From Cadophora sp. MPI-SDFR-AT-0126 (lineage: Eukaryota > Ascomycota > Leotiomycetes > Helotiales > Ploettnerulaceae), in assembly GCA_020747065.1 (NCBI GenBank), contig JAGMVK010000022.1, positions 558,001 through 622,000 on the forward strand: 64,000 bases of DNA. Reading direction: 5' to 3'. Below are positions 45,881-57,047 of this stretch, piece after piece (position 1 is the first letter of the stretch; each line of letters starts with the position of its first letter). A model generated the notes under the pieces. It saw only the letters and a program-made list of their open reading frames with translations, ran no database searches and had not been told where the DNA came from. Made by a program: the position numbers and the translations under genes.

Positions 45881-47207
45881 GCTTGAGATTGACGAGCGAA
45901 ATTTCCTTGAGTATAAATGTTTGAAATTTACAATCAGGATGAAATTTTGAAGTAGAAAGTCTTGTGCGCCTTTATAACTCGACGGTTGGAAGTGTGGTCG
46001 AACTACTCTTTCTTAGTCTCAAGCCTACTTTGGTAAAGTAGAACCAACCCGATCCAATTTAGCTATTTCAGGACGAAGTGACGAACCAATTTGAAACTCA
46101 GTTCGCGCTTCTCTAGCAGCGCCAGCGATATTCACACGGGTCTTTCCTGGTTTGGAGAGTCGCAATTATATCATGATATGGAAAACGCGACTGGATTGTG
46201 GTCTTTGGAAGGTGCGGGTGTCGACGGCTCCAAATCCTGGGACTGTAGTTGCGATTATTCGATGGAGAATGGGTGTGAAATTTTAGGGTGTACAAGAAAG
46301 TAAAAATGAAATACCGGTTTCCAATCTCATTAAGTGTGAAGATGCGAAAGGGAGAGAAGACTCTGAATGCGGTTCTAGTGCAGCGTCAGCGATAGATGCA
46401 GGGAGACATGAAACAGGGTCCAGCCGGCCTCCTTCTGTTCTTCAAGCTTTCCCCTTTTTGCGTGCTGGAATGTGACCTAAGATGAAATAACACTTTGACA
46501 TATTGTCGTAGCCGGTACTGTTCCCAAGATTGTAAGCTGTATCATTATCAGAAAATTTGATTTTAATTGTTTTAGCTCCCGCTAGTAATTTATTCAAAAT
46601 AGCATGAAATATTTCGGAGTACCAGCATCTCGATCTTAAAAAATTCTGAACTCAGAATTAGCAAAAAAATCTAGGTCATGCTCGAATTTTGAGCTCTGTC
46701 TCAAATGCAAGTCATTAACGCGTCGCGTGCTGCTCATTCCGAGGAATGTGGAGGTCGCGGTGAGGATGAAACTCACTGTGCTAAGTTTGCTCGTTTGGAC
46801 ACTTCTAAGAGCAGGAGCTAGAATCGGGACCTGGACCGTTCTATAGTTCAAATGGCGAGCGAGGAAGGGGCAATGAGACAGGCGCTCGGATGAAGGGAGA
46901 AGGGATGGAAGGGGCTCAATTGAAAGACAACACTGTTTCGGTAAGTAGCTAATGAGAGCGGCAGAATATTGCCCTCGCTCAAATACTCCACAAGAAATCG
47001 AGTCGACCCGGCTGGAAATCAGCCTGCAAGGGCTATTTGGTCTCGAAGCGCTTAATGATCTTGCCTTAACATTTAAGGACCGATACTACCCCATTGCTCA
47101 TTGTCAAATATAAAGATGCTAGCTCAACTCCTCGCTCTACGATCCCCCTAGCTTCTTGAGCCGCCACTTAATCGCCGCCTTGAAGTATAACCTTTCTGAA
47201 CAATTTT
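45881..47207. other. Intergenic region
   Basis: Promoter side of the chitinase and 3' flank of the transcription-factor gene. Small frames (46091-46303, 46636-46851) have no support. Confidence 0.5.
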
Positions 47208-49036
47208 TCAGTCCCTCGTCTCTGAATGGAAGTTTTCATCCGCTCCCAAATGTAGCTCTTCGAAACCCAAGTTCTCAAAACTCATCCCACTATGCACCTC
47301 ATTCCATAGCGCAACCAAATTCAAATCCCTTTCCGCGTCTCTCCAAACAACCCCACTGAGCAGTGCAACTAAGCTTTCCAATCGAACAACGCCAAGTGTA
47401 TGGCAAATACGTTGTATCTCTCGCACATACCTAGCCTTCATCATCCCATCTCCCCTGTTGGCTAAAGCCCCTAAGCTCAACACCCACAGCAACATCTGCT
47501 CCTTCCCTTCCCACATCGAATTTACCTCCCCAGTCGTTTGATCCCACAGCTGTATATTCAGTCTCTGTAAGAACATCTGAAAGACAGGAACCTCGAACGG
47601 ATAATCCCTCAGTGTGTGATACAAATACATCTGGGCGGCTATAAAGCATGCTGCACCGAGCGAGCTACAAGTTCGAGAGTGCATAGAAGGGAAATCTCGA
47701 GCATGTTTGAGGAGATATAACAGGTGGCGCTCTGCGAGGTATATATTATCGCTTAAAGTACCAGTGATGTCTGCTTCGAGATGAGACTGGGAGGATATGC
47801 TGCGAAGGGAGCTGAGGATCGTGGAGAACTGGGTGGAACAGGTACATGCTGGCTCAGGAAGCTGAATTTGATCTTCCACATGTCGAGAAAAGGGTATTGA
47901 ATCGCTGGGTGTGAAAGTGTTGAAGTCCGTTATAGGATGGGCAGCTGTTGGCGTCATGTTGAAGCGAGGCTCGCTGCCTGATATTGTAGCATTTAATATA
48001 TCTCCCCTGCTCATTTTAGGTCTGACTTATCAGAAGATGTCAAGATGCGACTTACCATAGAATTTTCCGACGGAGCACGCCTGCTAAGCCAAGATTGTCG
48101 ATTCCACCCCTTAGAGCTACCATTTTCTGGAGCCCATTCATGTGAATGTTAGAGAGGGCCAGATTTCCCTCTTGATTCTAGGTAATGTTGTGATCAGTGC
48201 CCGAGGTCTGCATCGCCCTGAGATATCGAGTTCACTTACCTCAAGAAGCACTAAACAGACTACAGCGCCAATGGTAACATCACTTTTACTGAGCACCGGA
48301 TCTCCCAAGCGCTGATTTACCATCATGATAGCATTTGTTTTCAACTGAACTTGTTCTCTCTGATCCAGCCCACCACTTACTACTCGTTGATGCATAGCGG
48401 CGTGCATCATTGTCGCGTGGAATAGTGCAGGATCTGTGATTGCGTAGTTGAACCATTCGTTTTTTGGGTTCACCGGAATCAAAGTGTTTACCAATACTGT
48501 GTTGTCTTCGGAATCTATTAGTGATGTCTGATATTAAGACAAAATTTGTACTCACAATGATGCATCAATAATTGCAATCGAGGGGAGCCTGATATTGGAA
48601 GGGTATTGAAAGGTTCTAGCATGCCAATCTGTTGAGGATCTGGCAAAAGCCCAAGTTCCATTCCCTCTTCAGGAAGAATTTCTGCCTCCCATGACGATTC
48701 TCCACTAGATACCGCCTCTGCTTGCTGGTCCTCAATCTCAACAGTATCTGATTCTGGATTTGGTCGAAGCGGACGTTTGTTTGGCTTGCTAGACTTCACA
48801 GACTTGTGTTTCTTCCGCTGAAAATCTCGCATCACATGTGCCCTGACTGTGTGCCTGGTATCAGTATCTTGTGTTGGACCTGTAACTTCATTGAGGTGTA
48901 CGAAAACGAGGTCTTTGTCCGCTATAGGCACTGTGGTTGTTGGCCTCACATTGTCGCTTTCTTGATGAGCGATACTGTTAAAGTCCATATGAAAAAACGA
49001 GAATATTGGAGAGCTTGGTGGAGCTGTTGTTGCCAT
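47208..49036 (-). CDS. Fungal-specific transcription-factor-domain protein without zinc cluster
   Basis: Exons 49036-48556, 48514-48240, 48177-48056 and 48006-47208 give 558 aa. The start at 49036 begins MATTAPPSSPIF; the open frame continues upstream but without homologous content. The N-terminal part carries the short conserved block FVHLNEVTG...VRAHVMRDFQRKKHK, common in fungal regulators that lack a Cys6 binuclear cluster, then an acidic linker. The C-terminal ~400 residues match the fungal_trans_2/DUF3468 domain: NEWFNYAITDPALFHATMMHAAMH, GAVVCLVLLENQEGNL, NIHMNGLQKMVALRGGIDNLG and a late WVLSLGALANRGD. Without a DNA-binding motif it may act as a co-regulator or have lost direct binding. 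Likely nuclear. Confidence 0.9.
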
Positions 49037-49549
49037 GTTTGCTGTAAATGGTGTTATTAGTTGTTGTAAGCAGCGAGGGAACCAACGCAAATGAGGGGTC
49101 CAAGATCCGGCGCGCGGTCCTTTTTTGAGAGCGCGGTTGTCAGAAAGATAATTCTTTGCCTTCCACGGAGAACTTTTCAAAGTGACTTGTACTCTATAGA
49201 GCCTGTTGAAAATGTCATTCAGTTCACTACCGTATTGATTGTTAACAGTTGACAAAGGATAACTAAGAACATCAAATTCGCATGCGATGACAAATGGGAC
49301 CCCTAGCACAGCCCTACAAGAAAAGTCCAGGGGACACAGATAACCGAGCCATAGAAAAACAACAGCATAACTGCTTAAAAGCGCTGAAGTAAGCAGCCAG
49401 CATCTGCTCAGCCTATCGGGTCTTGTAAAGAGAAGCCATTCCAAATTAAGGCGACCATACAGCATGCACAGAATCTTGGTTGCCACTTCAAGTAGGCGTA
49501 TCCTCCAGTCAGAACCGAAGTAGCTTTCCGTGCGACCTAGAATTCATCT
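49037..49549. other. Tandem intergenic region
   Basis: Upstream of the transcription factor and downstream of the carboxylesterase, both on the minus strand. No gene supported; the open frame extending from the factor's first exon lacks an ATG context. Confidence 0.5.
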
Positions 49550-51408
49550 TCACACACCGTTCATCTGCGAAAGATGACCAAACAGAATGCCAGCCAGAAC
49601 CTCCTTGTTCGCGAATGACAATGGAACGAATGACTCCCAGCGGTCACTCCGTCGCTTTTCCTTCATAAACTCGGTAATGTCTTCAGTCCCACCAAGATCA
49701 TATGGACCGAACACCCTCATTTGCTTCGGATCCCAGACATCTTCGCCATCTGCAAAAAGAATCCAATGCCCCTTGAAAACTTCTTGTGATTGTAGCTCAA
49801 CATTGGTCTTTTCAGTGTCTATGAATATCTCGGGAGATCCATGCAGATATGCCAAGTCAAGAGCGTGAACTGGCTTCCCTTTGAACAATCCTTGAAATGG
49901 GTTGAGCTGTTGGAACGAATACTGATATACTGTCGTTTTACGGAAGGGGTGTCCGCTTTCAAGCTTTGCGACCAGTTCTGCGGTTGGAATATACCATGCA
50001 ATGTCTTCGATCATAGTCAGAAGATTCGATCGAACTTCTGGCAACGTGGTATGTTCGGAAATCCCGTATTGAGAGAAAATGCTTTGGACTGGTGCATCAG
50101 GTAGAGCAGCCTGAGCGGAGTCAATCAAGGCCTTGGTAGATGGCGGGCTTTCAGCCTTTGGTACACTCGCCAAAACCGCCTCAATAACAGCGCCCTCATA
50201 TCCGGTATTACCTATGATGACCCTCCCGTTGCGTCCGCGAGAAAAGTTGTAGTTGTCTCGCCAGCTTGCAGAAAGTACAACGTCATCTATCATTGGAACT
50301 TGGGGGAGCCCAGCTCGAGGATCGGAGACCGCGAATGCCTTCAGCATATCCTGCCACGTCACTGCCTGGAGCTCTTTCACCGTCTTCACTCCCAAAAATG
50401 TCTTAACTTTTTCGTACGTGGCTGACTTGGATGCGATCGTTTCTGGGTTGGTCAAGAGGGGCGCGCCGAGAACTTGAGATTGCATTATTGCTTTCGAAAA
50501 TCGGGGATTCAGTCTAGAATGAATGAGTGTTTCAACGCCAAGCGAGCCGAACGACTCGCCGTAGATCGTGATATCCGAAGTTGATCCTCCGAAAGGACCA
50601 ATGTATTTGTGTACCCATTCGAGGGCTAGATGCTGGTTTGACGTTAGATGAAAACCTCATGAGAAAGATTCATATTATACCATATCATGAAATGCTATTT
50701 GAGTCAGCCTCTATCATTTAATCCACCACATTTTGAAGGAAACTTACCAAAGTTTCCACCATTGTCCGCTCCATTCACCTTCCTCAATTCCTCCGACCCA
50801 AGATGACCAAATACCGAGAGACGGTAGCTATATAAGTCAGCGACTGACCTCCCGAATGGCCCGATTTAGACGAACTTGATTGTAACAACCACCACTGGCT
50901 TTTCCATAGTTACGCTCTTACTTACGAGCCCAGATGGGTCACACCACCAATCAGAGTTCGAGCCTGAGAAACCTCCACCTCCGTGGATATATACTAGCAC
51001 CGGAAAATCATTTCCCTCGTGAGACTCAGGGCGTATCGTGATATTCAAGTTCAGGCATTCGAACTCATCGAATACATCCTCAGCATTCTGTGGTACATGC
51101 TTGGGAGCCTGGCCGATGAGAATGCCTTCAAGCCGACTTGGAGTCACAGTTTGAGGACACTTAGGCCTGCGTTTGTCAGCACAGGTCTTCAAACACCAAC
51201 GAACTTACCCGAATATCGTAGAATTGTGGCTTTGCGGGAATTGGTCATTTAGAATTGCCTGTTGAAATCTCGCGGGAATTGTACCATATTTGATACCTCG
51301 AAATTGCCATACAGGTGTCGCACCGCTATCGAAAAACTCTCTTTCCAGGCCATGAAAGGAAGTAGACAGTAAAGGATGCCTCACAACCACGAGTGCTGGG
51401 TCCGACAT
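49550..51408 (-). CDS. Type-B carboxylesterase/lipase
   Basis: Exons 51408-51209, 51166-50876, 50827-50748 and 50655-49550 give 558 aa, the usual length of the family (PF00135). Motifs: RGIKYG near the N-terminus, LVYIHGGGGFSGS (oxyanion hole), NYRLSVFGHLG across intron 2, ADNGGNFGFHLTSNQHLALEWV across intron 3, the nucleophile elbow YGESFGS (Ser about 225) and the C-terminal KPVHALDLAYLHG with the likely catalytic His. The elbow has Phe where most members have Ala (GESAG). There is no signal peptide, so it is probably cytosolic. It hydrolyses carboxylic esters; the substrate is unknown. Confidence 0.93.
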
Positions 51409-52485
51409 TTTAGATGAGAATGGAAGCCTTGGATGTTGTTCAGAATGGAAATGTTGTTGGAGTCGAACACCTCAACCACATTACTTGGGAGCAATTTATA
51501 ATACTGCGAGATCTGTGTCGATGTTATGGCCTGGAAAAGGTTCTCTATAGCGCCCAAGCTAATTCCATCCCCATAGGTTATCCTGGTTTTGATGCACATG
51601 CTTTTGGCTTTGTCGTGCAGTCAGCTTAGTCAGACGCTTGAATGGGGAAACGCTCAACGGCTTATGAGGCTGTGCGACACACCAAGCAACGGACTGCAGA
51701 AAGTTTCCAAATCCCCAGCAAACTTCGAACACGAACCAAAACTCCCAATTTTGTCCAGATTAAAACGGGACAGATCTCGCCAAAGACATTCTATCACTTA
51801 CTGCCGATACCCAAGAGCCCACCTTATTGATGATCTTGAATTTGGCGCCCAAAACTCGAGGATCAAAATTGATGGAAAGCTAAACCAGTCCCTTTAAAAT
51901 AAGCTTAAGTGAATCGAGTACAGGATACAGTAAAGTGGGCCGTAAAAAACCTAGTTCTGACCTCTCACTCGCAAGCTAAATTCTCGGCTGATGATGTAAA
52001 CAAATTATTTGCCTTTCAGAGATTATTTCTTCATTTACGAAATTAGCTGTTGTTAGTTCTTTGCTTACAGTACAGTTATAGGTTTGTGAAGAAAGGAAGA
52101 TGTATTTAATACCTCATGAAAGGGCTGAATTGGCAACATTTGCAGGGCCTGGAAGCAGAGAAGTGCGGGCTAGCGCGGGGTACAAAATTTACGTTTCGCG
52201 TTTTTCTAAAGATATAGTAAGTGCGAAGTCAAGATCATGTCAATGTCTAATCGAGACTCTTTCCTCTCGCTTGTGTAGAAGTCGCACTGCAGGACTTGGC
52301 ACAGTATGCACCCCAAGCGCTGCTCGGTGAGATGACTGGTGACGCGCCCACCTCAGCGCAATGCCAACACAGCCTACAGCCTTATCTCGAAAGTTGTTGC
52401 CTGTCCAGAATTTGATCATTTCAACAATAAATCCGACATGAATCTCAACTACCGTTCATAATCACCGGACTTGGGCATCGTCAAA
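51409..52485. other. Divergent intergenic region
   Basis: About 1.1 kb between the carboxylesterase (-) and the second HET gene (+). No gene or repeat seen. Confidence 0.5.
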
Positions 52486-55143
52486 ATGTACTTCTCGCTT
52501 TACGCCCAAGAAATCCGTCTCGTCGACATCCACCCTGGCATCTTTTCCTCCCCAATCCACTGCACGCTCCGGCACGCCTCGATATCCACCAACCCAGCCT
52601 ATAAAGCACTTTCTTACGCCTGGGGCTCCACAAAAGCCAATCGGCGCTCCATCACCGTCAACGGCTATCCTCATCTCGTGACCGTTAATCTTGAATTTGC
52701 CCTTCGACGTATCAGACAGCTTGATGTGGTAGCGTCATTTTGGGTCGATGCGTTGTCGATCAATCAGGATGACAACAAAGAGAGAAGTGTCCAGGTGGGG
52801 ATGATGAGGAATATCTATACAAGAGCGACGGAGGTCGTCGTTTACTTAGGAGAAGCTCCATATCATGAGTTCGGTGGAGGCCCTTCTAGGAATAAACATC
52901 CTTCAGCCTTGTCGGTGTTCCATGGCGATGAAAGAGACAAGGAAAAGATCTTCCAGTTTCAGAGCCATTGTTCGCCAGAGGAAAATAGGAGGATGAGTGG
53001 CAGTAAGAAGAAACTGAACTATGCTCACGAGGTGTGCTGCCTCATCAGCTTGCTTGCCCAGTCCTCTAATTTGGAGAATGTTCCCCCCTTCGACGCCGAA
53101 TCTCGACCTTGTTTGGACTCGTTTTATCAACGGAACATTTTCGAAGCTTTGCGATATCTGATGAGAAGCAGTTGGTGGGACCGTATCTGGGTTGTTCAAG
53201 AAGTTGTGGTGCCCAAAAATGTCATCCTGATCTACGACACCACAACAACATGCTGGGAAATGTTCGTCAAAGCAGCTCAAACATGCACCAAGAACTCATC
53301 TTCACTTGCTATGTCGTCATTTCCAAGGGAATATTCAGATGTTTTGTCATTCTTCTCAAGAATAGTGCTGGATATTTATCATCTGCGCTGTCGATGTGAG
53401 AATGCTGAGACAACGACGCTGTTGTCTTTGCTACGGAAATTCAGCAATCGCAAAGCAAGTGATGATCGAGATAAGGTGTATGCTCTTCTCGGTTTGGTGA
53501 CGGAGACGACTGCGTCCAAAACGCTGATTATGCAGCCAAACTACTCCTGGAACACTGTCACGGTTTTTGAGAACACGGTATTTGGAATCATCCAAGAAAC
53601 AGGATCACTGAGTATCCTGACCGGAGATCTCGGGCGGAAGAATAGACAGAATCTTCCTTCCTGGGCAGTAGACTGGAGTGCCGCCTTCGATGATGTAAAT
53701 CGACGTCGAGCTGAAGACACAGAGAACTACAACGCATCAGCCGGAGCCATAATAAAAATCCGACCCTACAATGATGAATCTTTTTCTGAAATTTCGCAAT
53801 ATCTTGAGGCATTGGAGGCCGCCTTTGTGAAGAAAGAGAAATCTATCCCTCCCACTGTGTCACTGCCCGAGAAATACACGCTCTTGCTCGAATCAGAGGA
53901 GTGGAAGAACTACGTGACGTCGGGGGCGCAGCAAGTTAAGGTTGAGTGCTTAAAAGCAATCGAGCATTTCCTTGCCATTCACAAGGGTGTGGTATGGATT
54001 CGAAGGTTTGATAATATTCTTGTCTGTCCGAGCATGTATAAAGGTGAAGTAGTCGTGGTGGGAAAACCGATCTTCTCAAACGATGACCTTGAATATTTGG
54101 TGCGGACATGGGCCAGCACCATCTCCATCTACCATGAGGACAAGAAGAAACATGACGTTTACGTTCACGATCTCGATGAAGCGTTCTCGAGAGCATTGTG
54201 CGCAGATATGGCACATCCGGATAGCCATATTGCCGGAGCCCAACCACGTAGAGCAACGTGTGATGAAATAGCAGAAATCAAATCATGGATCTGGGAGCTG
54301 GGAGGCTCAGCTGTGCAATCTGGAATCTGGAGAGTATTGACCCATGAGCAAGCGACCAGTTGTACAACCTCGAGACAAACGAATAAACTTTCTGCCTCCA
54401 TGCTTGCGGCAATCAAAATAGCCACATTCAGACGCAGGCTGTTTATAACCGACACAGGTTTGATTGGAATTGGGCCAGCTGGGCTTCAGAAGGGAGATAA
54501 ACTTCATATATTGCTTGGAGGAAAAGCCCCTTTCCTTTTACGGGGGTCCGGCACTCGAGAGATCCCATTGATAGCGAATGAGCCTCGGCTTGGTTGGAAA
54601 AAACCGCCTTGCTACGAGCTGATTGGGGATTGCTTTGTTCATGGGTTGATGGATGGCGAAGGTATGGAGGGATGGATAGAAGCGGCGACACGATCATTCG
54701 AGCATTCGATAACATATACCAGAATGTCGCTGGAGCGGTTTGAGGAACGGAATGCTATTCAGTCGCAGGTTGATAAAGGTAAAAAGGTCGTCCAGATCAT
54801 GAAAAGTCCGGAATTTGAATTGTGGCTGAAGAAGGCGCGAAGTGAGGCCAAGATCGATGAAGCCTCTGAAATGAATGCTGATCCCACTGCTCCTGGCACA
54901 GTGGCTCTAGGGGGATGGATTGAGCACATTGATAACCAGATTACTGCATGGCTGGAGGAGCATGGCTTAATGGACTGTGTGAGGAATGCTGATCTGAGGG
55001 ATAGTATGAACATGGTTGTGGATGTGGTTGAAAGATTGAAGGGCGATTTGAAGTTGGCCAAGGAGAAACTGGATAGTTCAGCGATGAGTCTGCAGCAATT
55101 TGAGCTGGGTAATGAGGACGAAACACGAGTGTATATCGTTTGA
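52486..55143 (+). CDS. HET-domain protein, single exon
   Basis: 885 aa from ATG 52486; the open frame extends five codons further only from a TTG. HET blocks lie near the N-terminus: EIRLVDIHPG, YKALSYAWG (about 40-50), FWVDALSINQDDNKERSVQV (about 85-105), and later SSWWDRIWVVQEVVVPK. The family's KVYALLGL block (DDRDKVYALLGLVTE) and a C-terminal GDKLHILLGGKAPFLLR ... GDCFVHGLMDGEG module are present. The final ~150 residues are charged and helical. Unlike the HET gene at 13 kb it has no introns and no N-terminal extension; the two are distant family members, not a recent duplication. Role: candidate allorecognition or programmed-cell-death regulator. It appears intact. Confidence 0.94.
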   Translation: MYFSLYAQEIRLVDIHPGIFSSPIHCTLRHASISTNPAYKALSYAWGSTKANRRSITVNGYPHLVTVNLEFALRRIRQLDVVASFWVDALSINQDDNKERSVQVGMMRNIYTRATEVVVYLGEAPYHEFGGGPSRNKHPSALSVFHGDERDKEKIFQFQSHCSPEENRRMSGSKKKLNYAHEVCCLISLLAQSSNLENVPPFDAESRPCLDSFYQRNIFEALRYLMRSSWWDRIWVVQEVVVPKNVILIYDTTTTCWEMFVKAAQTCTKNSSSLAMSSFPREYSDVLSFFSRIVLDIYHLRCRCENAETTTLLSLLRKFSNRKASDDRDKVYALLGLVTETTASKTLIMQPNYSWNTVTVFENTVFGIIQETGSLSILTGDLGRKNRQNLPSWAVDWSAAFDDVNRRRAEDTENYNASAGAIIKIRPYNDESFSEISQYLEALEAAFVKKEKSIPPTVSLPEKYTLLLESEEWKNYVTSGAQQVKVECLKAIEHFLAIHKGVVWIRRFDNILVCPSMYKGEVVVVGKPIFSNDDLEYLVRTWASTISIYHEDKKKHDVYVHDLDEAFSRALCADMAHPDSHIAGAQPRRATCDEIAEIKSWIWELGGSAVQSGIWRVLTHEQATSCTTSRQTNKLSASMLAAIKIATFRRRLFITDTGLIGIGPAGLQKGDKLHILLGGKAPFLLRGSGTREIPLIANEPRLGWKKPPCYELIGDCFVHGLMDGEGMEGWIEAATRSFEHSITYTRMSLERFEERNAIQSQVDKGKKVVQIMKSPEFELWLKKARSEAKIDEASEMNADPTAPGTVALGGWIEHIDNQITAWLEEHGLMDCVRNADLRDSMNMVVDVVERLKGDLKLAKEKLDSSAMSLQQFELGNEDETRVYIV

Positions 55144-55627
55144 GGGAAGGAGAGAACCGCCGCACATCACGAATAGACATCTCATCGTCCCCATTATTAC
55201 AAGATCAATTTTCGAAGCATGTCGAAAGCTATTCTCCAAGAAATAATATCCCATGTCCTATAACATCCCCATCATATAGCTGATAAAGTGCCGACGACAG
55301 GCTGAATGGATGCGACAGCGCAACCGGCGCCAAGCCCCATCACAGTCAGATTGTGAACCTCACCACCTATGTCGCTGCTCAGAGAATCGCCCTAATTCTC
55401 CACAAAATCATAATCTTCATCCTCCATTTCTATATTTTGTATTACTATCCCATTCCCACCTCTCTATCGCCAAAATTGGCAAAGTCCTTGCTAAGCAAGG
55501 GTGAGCGAGGCATTTCCCGTGACTGAACGAACGACTTAGCGGACACTTGTCGTAGTTCGTCCTACGATATCAGCGATAAGGACAGCGGGCATCGGATTGT
55601 CATAATTGTGTGTAATATGTGTTTGAG
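55144..55627. other. Intergenic region
   Basis: 3' flank of the HET gene and leader of the next gene. A frame at 55310-55504 is unsupported. Confidence 0.5.
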
Positions 55628-56678
55628 ATGAGGTCATTGTGTGGTTTTTGGGCTGTCTGGGTGACTTGCATTGAGCTGCAGGCGGTGCTGGCACTCGCTT
55701 CGTTGGATATCGGAATCGGCTTTGAACTTACGCTAGATTATGGGTATGTTGCGCTTTCAAAGCTTCGAATATAACAGAGATCACTGGAGAGAGGAGAGAG
55801 AAAATTGTTGATCAGATATCAGGACCGCAGCAGCAGCATACTCAAACGGGACGACAATCTCCGTTGCCAAAATCGAAGGTGGCCCAGCTTACAAATCTGA
55901 GATGAGAAGACTGTTGCTAGAAGCTTTGACACCTGATAGTGAACCAAGTGTCTTCGTTACTATCATCATGGCTTTTATGGCATGCCTTCGATTCTTGAAC
56001 GTTATTGAGAGGCCAGGAGAAGACTCACCACTGAAAAGAATGCTGAGTGCTTTGAAGATGTCATCGGAAGTTTTCTTTGAAGAGGAAGTACAGAGCGTTG
56101 AGATTGCACTGCCTGTAACAAGGTCGTACTCTACGAAGCGAGATCCACAGACACAGGAACTAGATACCATTCTGAGCAGCATCGGCTTATCCAGGACAAA
56201 CGAACACCCCACCCGCTCCTCCATCGCAACTTGCTTCTCCAACAACATAACCTCGCTTACCACCACCTCGACAGCCTCAAGTATCACCTCACTACCCTTC
56301 ATCCTCCACCTCTCCTACAGTTGCTCCGCTCTCCTCCTCACCCTCGAGAACCTCGAACTCGGCCTCCTAGAAGTAACCAAAACAACCGCCCGGCTCGATC
56401 TCGGCGCGGAATCCATTCGTACTTTCCCTCATTACTGGAGAGCGGTGGAAAATGAGATGAAGAGGTTTGTGAAAGGCGTGACTGTGATGGATGTGATTGT
56501 TAGTGGGGATAAAGTGTGGGAGGAGATGGAGGTGTTGAATATTGTGAAGAGGGTGCTGGGAAAGAAGGTCTTACAGGGACGGAATTTGGGGAGAGGAGGA
56601 GGTGGTGTTGATCCGGTGTGGGCGGGTGCGTTTGGGGTGGCGAGGATGACCACTGGTCAGGGATTTGAGGATGATTGA
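55628..56678 (+). CDS. Hsp70/actin-fold-like protein, diverged
   Basis: Exons 55628-55743 and 55823-56678 join (intron GTATGT...CAG, phase closed) to 323 aa. The start at 55628 gives a hydrophobic N-terminus (MRSLCGFWAVWV), possibly a signal peptide or membrane anchor, then ASLDIGIGFELTLDYG and NGTTISVAKIEG. The second half resembles the nucleotide-binding half of actin/Hsp70-fold proteins seen in many ascomycetes: HLSYSCSALLLTLENLELGLLEV, LDLGAESIR, VMDVIVSGDKVWEEME and the ending VDPVWAGAFGVARM (compare DPxYAAARGAA in Hsp70-like proteins). The N-terminal phosphate loop (DxGTT) of true Hsp70 is not evident, so ATP binding is doubtful. Function unknown. Confidence 0.65.
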
Positions 56679-57047
56679 GGTGTAAGATTTTGATATTGGT
56701 GGTTTGTGGTTTGTTCACTTCGGGATTGGGCATGCCTCGGTAGGCGACTCGCAGTACAGTAGACCAGTGCTTGAATAGCAGCAAAGAGTCATTGTTTCCT
56801 TCAAACAAGACCGAGTGCATCCGAACTGAGTCGTGACTTCCTGTTTGGGCAACTGCTGTTAGTGTCTTGCTTAGCTCAGGTCTTCTTCCCTCCTTCAACC
56901 TGAACCTCTTTATTTCCTCTAACACACTCTCCTAGCTTCATTACTCTGTACTGTCAAGGAAGAACACACCACCGTCAGATGCCATAAAAAGATCTGTCTT
57001 CCTTCACGTCCCATCCTCGGTCCAGAATCCATTCCCAAACCCCCAAG
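56679..57047. other. Intergenic region
   Basis: Spacer and 5' leader of the 2EXR gene. Nothing else seen. Confidence 0.5.

Noticed and set aside
52903..53280. Minus-strand frames inside the second HET gene
   Set aside because: Shadows of a long plus-strand coding exon with clear domain motifs.
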